Assembly (NCBI GenBank): GCA_910579735.1 | Contig: CAJTUZ010000006.1 | Location: 1 to 64,000 of the forward strand | Origin: an uncultured Lachnospiraceae bacterium | Lineage (GTDB): Bacteria; Bacillota; Clostridia; Lachnospirales; Lachnospiraceae | Direction: 5' to 3' | Length of the DNA stretch: 64,000 nt | In this document: positions 1 through 6,265 of the stretch, one piece after another | Numbering within the stretch: the first letter of the stretch is position 1 | Layout of the letters: every line of letters begins with the position of its first letter | Made by a program: the position numbers and the translations under genes | The notes under the pieces: generated by a model | Told to the model about the DNA's origin: nothing | What the model saw: the letters and a program-made list of their open reading frames with translations, nothing else | The model's database searches: none

Positions 1-30
1 TCATAAGACGGTATATAAAATCGGATCTGG

Positions 31-62
31 AAAAAGGAAGTTTGTCAACAGGTCCTTTTTTT
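31..62 (+). terminator. Hairpin terminator between XRE gene and upstream locus
   Basis: AAAAAGGA at 31-38 pairs with TCCTTTTT at 53-60 around a 14-nt loop, and a T run extends to 62. On the plus strand this would stop a gene coming from left of the window. On the minus strand it lies directly behind the repressor stop codon, so it may work in both directions. Confidence 0.55.
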
Positions 63-376
63 CATAGTCTCGTTCCAGCGAGATAACCCTTAATAAATCT
101 AATACATTCAATTCGGTCTCGTTCAGACATTTGATGAAATAGACTTAACCATTCTTCTTCGGAATGAGATAACATACTTTCTTTATTTTTCCCTGAAATT
201 AAATACTCTAGTGATACATTTAATATATTAGCTACTTTAGATAATTTATCTACAGTAGGACTGCTTTCGTTCCATTTAGCGATGGTACCATTGCTAATGC
301 CTGCAGCTCGCTCTATGGATGCAATTGTCATATTAGATAATTGGCCTTTTTCTTTAATTCTATCAACAATAGTCAT
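62..376 (-). CDS. XRE-family helix-turn-helix repressor
   Basis: A 104-residue Cro/CI-type DNA-binding protein. The HTH occupies about residues 8-60, with the typical 'AAGISNGTIAKW' recognition region and a 'KLSKVANILNVSLEYLISG' end. A short C-terminal tail of about 40 charged residues follows. The start has a good ribosome site (GAAGGGA, about 6 bases upstream on the minus strand). The gene faces away from the rest of the element, and the intergenic region holds a promoter overlapped by a repeated motif. It is therefore probably the element's regulatory switch. The function as repressor is inferred from family and position. Confidence 0.85.
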   Translation of the reverse strand: MTIVDRIKEKGQLSNMTIASIERAAGISNGTIAKWNESSPTVDKLSKVANILNVSLEYLISGKNKESMLSHSEEEWLSLFHQMSERDRIECIRFIKGYLAGTRL

Positions 377-413
377 AATATTCCCTTCAGAACTTGTAAT
401 AGAAAAAAATCTA

Positions 414-460
414 TTGACAAATAGAAATTAATCTAATACACTTTATTATATAATCTAATA
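414..460 (+). promoter_or_regulatory. Sigma-A-type promoter overlapped by repeated operator-like 10-mers
   Basis: TTGACA at 414-419 and TACACT at 437-442 are 17 bp apart and point toward the HTH/zinc-ribbon/MuF-C cluster. The 10-mer TAATCTAATA occurs at 429-438 and again at 451-460. The copies start 22 bp apart, two helical turns, and the first covers the -10 box. This is what a binding site for the divergent XRE repressor would look like; the assignment is inference. Confidence 0.5.
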
Positions 461-644
461 TTAAAGTATTATAGTTAATAGCGAAAAGCATACCAAAAAA
501 TACGGAAAAAGACATTCTTCCGCACATGATACAGCAATTATGGTATACTATACGCTATTTTATTGTAACCTCAAAACTTTACAAAGTAAAGTTAGAATTG
601 TCGCAAAAATAAAAAACTGCAAGAGGAAAGGGAATGTTAGATAT

Positions 645-893
645 ATGAAGAAAAGAATATATTCTAAATGGTCAAAAGATATAAAAAAAGCAATGATCGA
701 CAGAGATCTAACTACGAAGGATATTGCTGATAAATTCCATTGGACAACCCAATATGCCTCATCGATCATCAATGGCCGGAAGTATTATCGGGAACCGGTC
801 GCTAATATATCTGTGTTTTTAAATGTTCCGATACCTAAAGGAAAAAATGCTACATTATCTAAAGAAATTGAGGAACTTATCCATGAGTTTTGA
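645..893 (+). CDS. Small XRE-like helix-turn-helix protein
   Basis: An 82-residue protein with the layout of a short lambda-repressor-like HTH. A basic N-terminus is followed by 'KAMIDRDLTTKDIADKF' (helices 1-2), 'TTQYASSIINGRKYY' (recognition helix and turn) and a 'PVANISVFLNVPI' helix. The start at 645 is preferred because AGGAAAGGG lies about 12 bases upstream. An in-frame ATG at 540 would add 35 residues with no HTH similarity and would overlap the promoter leader. The next gene starts inside its 3' end (11-bp overlap), so they are translationally coupled. It may be an activator or excision regulator; the specific role is unknown. Confidence 0.7.
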   Translation: MKKRIYSKWSKDIKKAMIDRDLTTKDIADKFHWTTQYASSIINGRKYYREPVANISVFLNVPIPKGKNATLSKEIEELIHEF

Positions 894-1221
894 TCTTTTT
901 TCTAATTGGAATATCATTGACAGACTGATCTATGCGGTGGAAAGTGCATGGAAATCTCTTCTGGAAGGTATAAGCAGTAGCTCTTTAAAAGAGCCGGATG
1001 CTGAAACAATGATCGCTGTAGAGACAGATTACCTTCGCCGTGAGAATGAAAATTTAAAAAAGCGGGAAATACCGCTTTATTTGATTGAGGAAGAAAGACA
1101 TATAATATGTCCTAAATGTAAGGCGCAGCTTTCGGATCCGGATATAAAATATTGTGCAGGATGCGGACAAAGAGTGATCAGACACATTGCAGCAGATAGG
1201 TATAAAGTAAAGAATGAGTGA
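883..1221 (+). CDS. Small zinc-ribbon protein of unknown function
   Basis: A 112-residue protein starting at 883, with GAGGA 8 bases upstream, inside the end of the preceding gene. The N-terminal half is amphipathic and helical, with a charged stretch at about residues 41-70 (ETDYLRRENENLKKRE) that could form a short coiled coil. The C-terminal part has two CxxC knuckles, C76/C79 and C91/C94, which make a rubredoxin-like zinc ribbon. I do not recognise a named family. Its stop overlaps the start of the MuF-C-like gene by 8 bp, so three genes form one translational unit. Confidence 0.65.
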   Translation: MSFDLFSNWNIIDRLIYAVESAWKSLLEGISSSSLKEPDAETMIAVETDYLRRENENLKKREIPLYLIEEERHIICPKCKAQLSDPDIKYCAGCGQRVIRHIAADRYKVKNE

Positions 1222-1891
1222 AAAACAGAACTATTTGAGACAGATTGAGAAATTTTATAATGGAAGCTTGAAATCTAATCAGGTTATAAAGATAGGAAAC
1301 ACACCGGAATATTTGATAAGGCTAGGTGCTAAACCATTGTCGATCGTAATGAAGCAGAGCACACTGGCTAAATGCATTAGAAAGCCAAAGGGGAGCAAGA
1401 GTGCCCATGATTTAGATCGAACAATAATAGAAACATTGCCTGATCAGTTATTAAGTCCAATTTTAGTAGTAAATGAAGCAGAGAGAAAATCATTCGCAAT
1501 AATCACTGATTATAAAGATAAAAACGGAAATAACATGTTGATTGCGTTGAAGTTGGAGTCAAACGTTCAAAATATGACAGTAAATGAAATTGCAAGTTTT
1601 TATGGAAGAAATAATTTGGAAGTTTATCTGAACAAACACAGGAAAACAAATATACATATTATAGACAATAAAAAAGCCAAAACACTTGCCAGTTTGCTCA
1701 GGTTACAATTACCCACGACTTTGCAAGAGTTTGACTATAAAAACAACATATCACTCCAGAATGAAAGTGTCAATAGTAAGTTTTCAGTTCTTGAGAAATT
1801 GTGTGAGAACAGGCAAAAAGTTGATTTTTCTAAGAATTCTTCCAAGACTTATGATAAACATCAACAGAAAGATCAGCGGAATGAGCGGTAA
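1214..1891 (+). CDS. Stand-alone MuF-C-like domain protein
   Basis: A 225-residue protein. Residues about 20-185 resemble the phage MuF C-terminal domain, usually found at the end of very large polyvalent proteins of phages and conjugative elements. Family-like blocks are 'IKIGNTPEYLIRLGAKPL', 'SAHDLDRTIIETLPDQL', 'EIASFYGRNNLEVYLNKH' and 'ASLLRLQLPTTLQEF'. Here the domain stands alone, with only a polar Lys/Gln-rich tail after it. The domain has been suggested to be an effector or toxin-like module in mobile elements; that function is not shown by the sequence. The identification is from memory of the family and is moderately sure. Confidence 0.55.
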   Translation: MSEKQNYLRQIEKFYNGSLKSNQVIKIGNTPEYLIRLGAKPLSIVMKQSTLAKCIRKPKGSKSAHDLDRTIIETLPDQLLSPILVVNEAERKSFAIITDYKDKNGNNMLIALKLESNVQNMTVNEIASFYGRNNLEVYLNKHRKTNIHIIDNKKAKTLASLLRLQLPTTLQEFDYKNNISLQNESVNSKFSVLEKLCENRQKVDFSKNSSKTYDKHQQKDQRNER

Positions 1892-1980
1892 CAATGGTTG
1901 AAACACCTTAAGAAACTATAAATACATATTTGTCGGATTGCATGACTGAACATCACGGATAAGCCATAGCATTATCGAAC

Positions 1981-2000
1981 TCCGGAGCGGCTGCTCCGGA
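1981..2000. repeat. Perfect 8-bp GC-rich inverted repeat upstream of pentapeptide-like gene
   Basis: TCCGGAGC at 1981-1988 and GCTCCGGA at 1993-2000 flank a GGCT loop. No T run follows, so it is not an intrinsic terminator. It lies 38 bases before the start codon at 2039 and could be a protein-binding palindrome or an mRNA stem in the leader. Confidence 0.5.
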
Positions 2001-2038
2001 TGGAGGTGGTCGGTCGTTCAGAAAGGAGCAGAAAAATT

Positions 2039-2719
2039 ATGAAACGGGATGAAAACATTAGAGAAGTAGAGCAAGAAGATGGAGAAATTAATCTTTTTAT
2101 TAAAAAGTACGATATTTGGTGGCCGGCTTCTAAAAACGAAAAAGGCGAGGTGTTTCCAGATTTAAGAGGGGAAGAGGGATATAAATCTACCCATGATAAT
2201 TTAAGAAAGATGTTAATTGCCTTGGAGCAGTCAGGGGCAAGAGAGATAGATTTTTCCCATTGGAGCTTTTCTGATTTGAATTTCGATGAAGAAATTCTGC
2301 CGTTGATAGAATTTGCAGATAAAATAGATTTTTCAGGAGCATATTTTGGCCGCGTTAGCTTTGACAGTGGTCAATTAAAAAATGCAGATTTTTCAGGGGT
2401 AGAGTTCTCGCAAGTTTATTTTGGAAATATTGACATTCGTGATTGTAACTTTGACAAAACGAATTTTAGTGAAATCTACCTTACTCAGTCAACATTTACT
2501 GCCTGCAGATTTAAGGATGTCCAATTAGATGAGGTGAAGAGCGAGACTGGTAATAGATTCATAAATTGTAAGTATATAAATACAGATAGGGAAAAACTAA
2601 CCTCAAAACCTTCTGTATTAGGGAAAATAAACAATTTTAAAAATAAGATAGCGAGCATGCAGAACAAAAGCCAAGATGTTAAGCAGAAACAGCATCAACA
2701 TACAGATATTCAAAGATAA
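2039..2719 (+). CDS. Pentapeptide-repeat-like protein
   Basis: A 226-residue protein. Residues about 75-165 carry degenerate A(D/N)FSx repeats, such as 'KIDFSGAYF', 'NADFSGVEF' and 'DCNFDKTNFSEIYL', the signature of the right-handed quadrilateral beta-helix. The N-terminal 60 residues include 'DIWWPASKNEKGEVFPDLRG', which I do not recognise. The C-terminus is basic and ends in a Gln/His-rich tail. ATG 2039 is chosen because AAAGGAG sits about 12 bases upstream; the longer version from 2000 would begin inside the hairpin. Pentapeptide proteins can mimic DNA or bind proteins, but no specific function can be given. Confidence 0.65.
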   Translation: MKRDENIREVEQEDGEINLFIKKYDIWWPASKNEKGEVFPDLRGEEGYKSTHDNLRKMLIALEQSGAREIDFSHWSFSDLNFDEEILPLIEFADKIDFSGAYFGRVSFDSGQLKNADFSGVEFSQVYFGNIDIRDCNFDKTNFSEIYLTQSTFTACRFKDVQLDEVKSETGNRFINCKYINTDREKLTSKPSVLGKINNFKNKIASMQNKSQDVKQKQHQHTDIQR

Positions 2720-2726
2720 ATCAGAT

Positions 2727-2750
2727 AGACTCAGCTTATATAAGCTGTCT
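2727..2750 (+). terminator. AT-rich palindrome behind the pentapeptide-like gene
   Basis: CAGCTTATATAAGCTG at 2732-2747 is a perfect palindrome, and AGAC/GTCT at 2727-2730 and 2747-2750 can extend the stem. An AT-rich stretch ending in GTTTT follows. It lies 8 bases after the stop codon and may act as a weak terminator; the T run is poor. Confidence 0.35.
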
Positions 2751-3131
2751 ATATATATGTTTTAAGGGAATTATAATTAACTAAGTTCTATCGTCCTTTG
2801 ATAAATACGCCGCAGCAACACTGCGTAATCTTGCACTCGCGTCATAAAGTCCGGTAACGTTTGACAGATCAGGAGCTTCACAGTGGATATGCCGTGATTT
2901 TTATCGAGTTAACTGTTTTTCTCTTTTGAAACGTCTGTTAGTGATTGAATAAAATAGCAATTAATATTTGTTCTGTGTAAGGTTCAGTGGTGCGAGCCTC
3001 AGCAATGATAGATCTGCCAGGATAATGATACACCCCAGAGGTGGCTGCCCATAGAAATGGGAGAGGTAGAGTAGCATACGGCGGCGTATGTGAGTGTAAC
3101 CTGTGGAGCTGACCAACAGCCGCCGGCAATC
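2751..3131 (+). other. Gene-free stretch with a cluster of small hairpins; candidate structured RNA
   Basis: No convincing gene lies between 2720 and 3293. Within it, 2970-3121 is clearly more GC-rich than the surrounding element and packed with short stems: CACC/GGTG near 3030-3044, CCCAT/ATGGG (3048-3052 with 3057-3061), CATACG/CGTATG (3075-3080 with 3085-3090, GCGG loop) and GCTG/CAGC (3108-3111 with 3117-3120). AGGTT near 2980 can pair with AACCT near 3098-3102 to close the set. A further stem CGCAG/CTGCG is at 2811-2815 with 2821-2825. This looks like a folded RNA or a protein-bound site, but no known RNA family was recognised. Confidence 0.35.
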
Positions 3132-3230
3132 ATTTAATCTTTTGAAAGTGATGGATATATTATTCATCATCATCCCTTATCAAAAGAGATGGACATCCTA
3201 AAAATGTCCATCACTTTCAGGAGATTAAAT
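3132..3230 (+). repeat. 27-bp inverted repeat with an alternative inner hairpin
   Basis: The arm at 3132-3158 is complementary to 3204-3230 over 27 positions. The only three differences (at arm positions 10, 11 and 25) are T opposite G, so in a plus-strand RNA every position pairs, three of them as G-U. The loop is 45 nt. The right arm can instead form a perfect 9-bp stem: GATGGACAT 3188-3196 with ATGTCCATC 3204-3212. The two folds exclude each other. No T run follows, so simple termination is unlikely. It lies 64 bases before the small ORF and 272 before the recombinase gene. Confidence 0.6.
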
Positions 3231-3293
3231 AACAGGTGATAAAGACAAGTAGAATGTACATACGATAGGATGAGGGGAAGGAGAGTGCGTGTT

Positions 3294-3464
3294 ATGAATA
3301 TTAATGTATTAGATTGTGAAAATGAAAATCATGCCTGTAAAAGTATATTTGCTTCAGATGATGAAATGGATATCGGGAAAGTTTTTACGGATCTCTGGAT
3401 CCAGATCATTAACGAGAAAGAAAATAAGATTAATAACTGCGTGCAGACTGATATCATGATATAA
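3294..3464 (+). CDS. Small hypothetical protein upstream of the recombinase
   Basis: A 56-residue acidic protein starting at ATG 3294 with AAGGAG 10 bases upstream. A 'DIGKVFTDLWIQIINEKEN' stretch near the middle looks like an amphipathic helix. An in-frame start at 3270 is possible but its ribosome site is worse. It lies 37 bp before the serine recombinase and is probably co-transcribed. Small acidic proteins in this position may be recombination directionality factors or regulators, but I recognise no family. Confidence 0.5.
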   Translation: MNINVLDCENENHACKSIFASDDEMDIGKVFTDLWIQIINEKENKINNCVQTDIMI

Positions 3465-3501
3465 TAACCATGGATATTGGTTTGTTTTATCGAGGGATGA
3501 T

Positions 3502-5073
3502 ATGATGAAAAATATAGCAGCCATCTACAGCCGTTTATCTGAAGAAGATAGAAACAAACTAAACGAATATGATGACAGCATCAGCATTCAGAATCAAAAA
3601 AGTATGCTGATCAGTTACGCATTAAGTCAGGGGTGGGAGATTTATAACATTTATTCGGATGATGATTATAGAGGCTCCGACAGGAACCGGCCGGCTTTCC
3701 GGCAGTTGATGGAAGATGCCGGGCATAAAAAATTTAACATTGTGCTCTGCAAATCGCAGGCTCGTTTTACCAGAGAGTTGGAATTGGTGGAAAAGATCAT
3801 ACACGGTCAATTCGTCGAATGGGGGATCCGCTTTGTCGGATATGCCGATAATGCGGATACGTCCGTTGCCGGTAATAAGAAAGCCAGGCAAATCAACGGA
3901 CTGGTCAATGAGTGGTACCTGGAAGATCTGTCTGATAATATCAAGACAGTTCTTACGGATCATCGCAAAAAAGGGATGCACATAGGATCATTTGCACTGT
4001 ATGGATACAAAAAGGATCCGGAACAAAAAGGCCACTTGATCATTGATGAGGAAGCTGCAGAAGTGGTCAGACAGGTTTTTGAACTTTATGCCGGCGGAAT
4101 GGGCAGGACGAATATAGCAAGATATTTAAATGAACAGGGCATACCTAACCCTACAGAGTATAAGAGACGGCATGGCCTGCGATATAAAGGAAGTGCTAAT
4201 CAGTACGGGACGCTGTGGAAATACTATGCGATATCGGATATGCTTAGAAATCGGATGTATATAGGTGATATGGTGCAGGGCCGCTATGCAAACCCGACAT
4301 ATAAGTCCAAAAACAGCAAGCCGGTGCCGAAGGATCAGTGGATCATCGTAGAAGGAACGCACGAGCCTATCATAGATAAAAATCTGTGGGACAGGGTTCA
4401 GAAGATGTTAGCAGCCAAAACGCGGCCAATGTGTAACGGCGAACTTGGCCTTTTTGCCGGAAAAGTAAAGTGTATGTACTGCGGTTACGGTATGAGATCT
4501 TCTTTGCAGAGACAATATAGATATTTGCGCTGTACATCCAGTTTTTTTTACGGGGAATCCTGCAAAGGAGCGTTTATTGCCCAACGTTTCTTGGAAAAAG
4601 CTATTCTGGATGAACTAAATGTGATTATCGGCAGATATTTTGATGAAGAAACTGCAGAAGCGAGGCTTGCAATACGACAAGAGGCCGAACTGCAGAAAAA
4701 GAAACTGCAAAGCAATGTTTCGCATTATGCGGTGAAGATCCAAGAACTGGAAAAGGCAATAAAAATGACTTATCTGGATAAGGCAAATGGCAGAATCACT
4801 GAACATGAATTCTCAGATTTCAGGACAGCTTTTCAAAATGATATCAAAGCATACCAGGACAAACTAAAAGCTGCCAGGGAGCATTTGGATGCAATGGATC
4901 AGGAATCGGACGAGCAGCGTACGAAGAAAGATGTCTTGAAAAAATATCAGAATATACAGCAGTTAGATCGTACGATGGTGGATGCGCTGATCGAATACAT
5001 CGAAGTAGGACGTAATGAACATAAAGTTCATCGAAACGACTTACCGCCGATAGTGATTCACTGGAGATTTTGA
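3502..5073 (+). CDS. Large serine recombinase (integrase/excisionase)
   Basis: A 523-residue site-specific recombinase of the large serine family. The N-terminal resolvase domain (about 1-150) has the catalytic serine S13 in 'IYSRLSEED' and conserved 'DYRGSDRNRPAFRQL'. The recombinase domain spans about 160-290. A zinc ribbon follows with C324, C327, C344 and C354, and then a long coiled coil at about 385-460 typical of these enzymes. The length is normal and all key parts are present, so it is probably active. Tandem ATGs at 3502 and 3505 could both start it. It lies beside truncated cotJC and probably catalyses integration and excision of the element there. Confidence 0.93.
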   Translation: MMKNIAAIYSRLSEEDRNKLNEYDDSISIQNQKSMLISYALSQGWEIYNIYSDDDYRGSDRNRPAFRQLMEDAGHKKFNIVLCKSQARFTRELELVEKIIHGQFVEWGIRFVGYADNADTSVAGNKKARQINGLVNEWYLEDLSDNIKTVLTDHRKKGMHIGSFALYGYKKDPEQKGHLIIDEEAAEVVRQVFELYAGGMGRTNIARYLNEQGIPNPTEYKRRHGLRYKGSANQYGTLWKYYAISDMLRNRMYIGDMVQGRYANPTYKSKNSKPVPKDQWIIVEGTHEPIIDKNLWDRVQKMLAAKTRPMCNGELGLFAGKVKCMYCGYGMRSSLQRQYRYLRCTSSFFYGESCKGAFIAQRFLEKAILDELNVIIGRYFDEETAEARLAIRQEAELQKKKLQSNVSHYAVKIQELEKAIKMTYLDKANGRITEHEFSDFRTAFQNDIKAYQDKLKAAREHLDAMDQESDEQRTKKDVLKKYQNIQQLDRTMVDALIEYIEVGRNEHKVHRNDLPPIVIHWRF

Positions 5074-5103
5074 TAAAACTGCATAGGCTCAATGAATGTT
5101 TTG

Positions 5104-5532
5104 TTATTTTAATAATGATGCGGCATCTGCTGCCATATCCTCCACAAGATCCGTGATAATATCACCCTTTGACTGGAATTCACAGGCATTGAACGGAATG
5201 CCTCCTGCGGCCTGCGGCCAGATGCCGAGCGTGTGATCGATATAATAGTTGGCAAATCCGGATTCTTCAATTTCTTCCATAGAAAGATTTCTGGTAAGCT
5301 GGTGTACGATGGTTGCGACCATTTCCAGATGTGCAAGTTCTTCCGTACCGATATCCGTCAGCACGGATGCAACTTCTCTGTACGGAGCGGCATAGCGCTG
5401 TGACAGATAGCGCAGGGACGCGCCCATTTCTCCGTCAGGACCGCCGTACTGGCTGATGATTGCCTGTGCAAGTTTGGCATTCGGCTTGGATATATTGACC
5501 GGAAACTCTAATCTTTTTTCATAATTCCACAT
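5104..5532 (-). pseudogene. cotJC: CotJC spore-coat protein, truncated at C-terminus by element insertion
   Basis: A 142-residue protein whose N-terminal three quarters match CotJC, a manganese-catalase-like protein of the spore coat. 'RLEFPVNISKPNAKLAQAI', 'QYGGPDGEMGASLRYL' and the metal-ligand helix 'GTEELAHLEM' are intact. Family members run to about 190 residues. Here similarity stops after 'DLVEDMAAD', and the frame then reads only a few unrelated residues to a stop. The missing part would supply the second Glu/His ligand pair of the four-helix bundle. The recombinase gene ends 31 bp away. The lost 3' part should lie beyond the element's far end, left of the window. The gene overlaps cotJB by one base. 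Confidence 0.85.
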
Positions 5533-5807
5533 TAGTTACAGCCTCCTTCCCACGGCATAGGTGATGTTGCCCAAGTCCATTCTTTATCGGAAGAGGCATC
5601 TGCGGTTGCTATCGTAAGCGGCTCATATTTGGCAGCATATTCACGCATAGCCTGATTCTTCATACGGACATAGTGTCTCAGATAGTCTATTGCTTCCGTA
5701 TCGTCCGGATGGGTATCCAGATATAGGTTCATTTCTACAATAACAAATCCCATAAGGTCGATGTTGTGAAGCAGTTTTTCCTGTTCATTACGAAAATTTC
5801 TGGCCAT
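5532..5807 (-). CDS. cotJB: Spore coat protein CotJB
   Basis: A 91-residue protein matching CotJB. An N-terminal 'NEQEKLLHNIDLMGFVIVEMN' is followed by 'LYLDTHPDDTEAIDYL' and a C-terminal 'EWTWATSPMPWEGGCN'. It belongs to the cotJABC operon expressed in the mother cell and needed for the inner coat in Bacillus-type spore formers. Its ATG overlaps the cotJA stop by one base, and its stop overlaps the cotJC start by one base, so the three are translationally coupled. Its length is normal. Confidence 0.93.
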   Translation of the reverse strand: MARNFRNEQEKLLHNIDLMGFVIVEMNLYLDTHPDDTEAIDYLRHYVRMKNQAMREYAAKYEPLTIATADASSDKEWTWATSPMPWEGGCN

Positions 5808-5983
5808 TATTTACAACATCTCCTTCCTGTAAACGGTTTGTTCAGTTCCGGAAAGAGCGTTCCGTTTTGCAGCGCTTCGTCCAGATCTTCATAGACATTG
5901 CATAGCTGCTGCCAGGGAACATAGGCCATAGCAACCGGAAATCTGTCGAAGTCGTCGCCTAAATTATAGTTTTTCATTTTCAT
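5807..5983 (-). CDS. cotJA: Spore coat protein CotJA
   Basis: A 58-residue protein read on the minus strand from ATG 5983 to the TAA at 5809-5807. It contains 'FPVAMAYVPWQQL' and 'LQNGTLFPELNKPF', the two conserved blocks of CotJA. The ribosome site AGGAAAGGA lies just before the start. It is the first gene of the cotJ operon. No convincing SigE-type promoter could be named in the AT-rich 282-bp gap to the divergent ABC gene. The gap itself shows only two TATAAT-like boxes at 6078-6083 and 6088-6093 without good -35 partners. Confidence 0.92.
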   Translation of the reverse strand: MKMKNYNLGDDFDRFPVAMAYVPWQQLCNVYEDLDEALQNGTLFPELNKPFTGRRCCK

Positions 5984-6265
5984 AGATGTCCTTTCCTTGT
6001 TTCCATAGATGAAAAAATGCAGTAAATAGAATTTATCATCTAAGAATATTAAAAAAGATTCATAATGATTTTGATATTATAATATGATATAATTGGATTC
6101 GTGTGTTTGAAAAAAGATATATCCAAAACAAAAAATCGGACACACTTTTTTCACAATTCGGAAAAAGAATGAACACATATAGTATCTATAGTAATAAATT
6201 GGAAAAGCAAATAGCATACAAAAGGTTTTTGACATTGCAACAAGGCCGGAAGGGAGGAGTTCATT

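Larger units (their letters stand above)
1..5125. mobile_element. One end of an integrative element carrying a large serine recombinase
   Basis: The stretch from the window start to about 5.12 kb is AT-rich and holds accessory genes only: a repressor, a small HTH protein, a zinc-ribbon protein, a MuF-C-like protein, a pentapeptide-like protein and a large serine recombinase. The recombinase is the last gene before the chromosome, which is the usual arrangement next to the attachment site of serine-integrase elements. The bordering chromosomal gene cotJC is truncated exactly here. The other end lies upstream of the window. The boundary near 5115-5130 is inferred from where CotJC similarity stops; no att repeat can be checked with only one end in view. 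Confidence 0.75.

Noticed and set aside
560..772. Minus-strand 70-codon open frame opposite the small HTH gene
   Set aside because: Hydrophobic shadow translation with no start context. The plus-strand HTH pattern is clearly the coding one.
2980..3130. Group II intron, because of a GTGCG start-like sequence near 2990
   Set aside because: No domain V-like hairpin and no reverse transcriptase are present, and the stretch is too short.
2938..3173. Two overlapping minus-strand open frames of 63 and 70 codons in the gene-free stretch
   Set aside because: No ribosome site or recognisable protein features. The DNA is better explained by hairpin-forming sequence.
5990..6260. A SigE-type promoter for cotJABC in the gap to the ABC transporter
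   Set aside because: No stretch matches both SigE boxes at the right spacing, so it is not annotated although SigE control is expected from the family.
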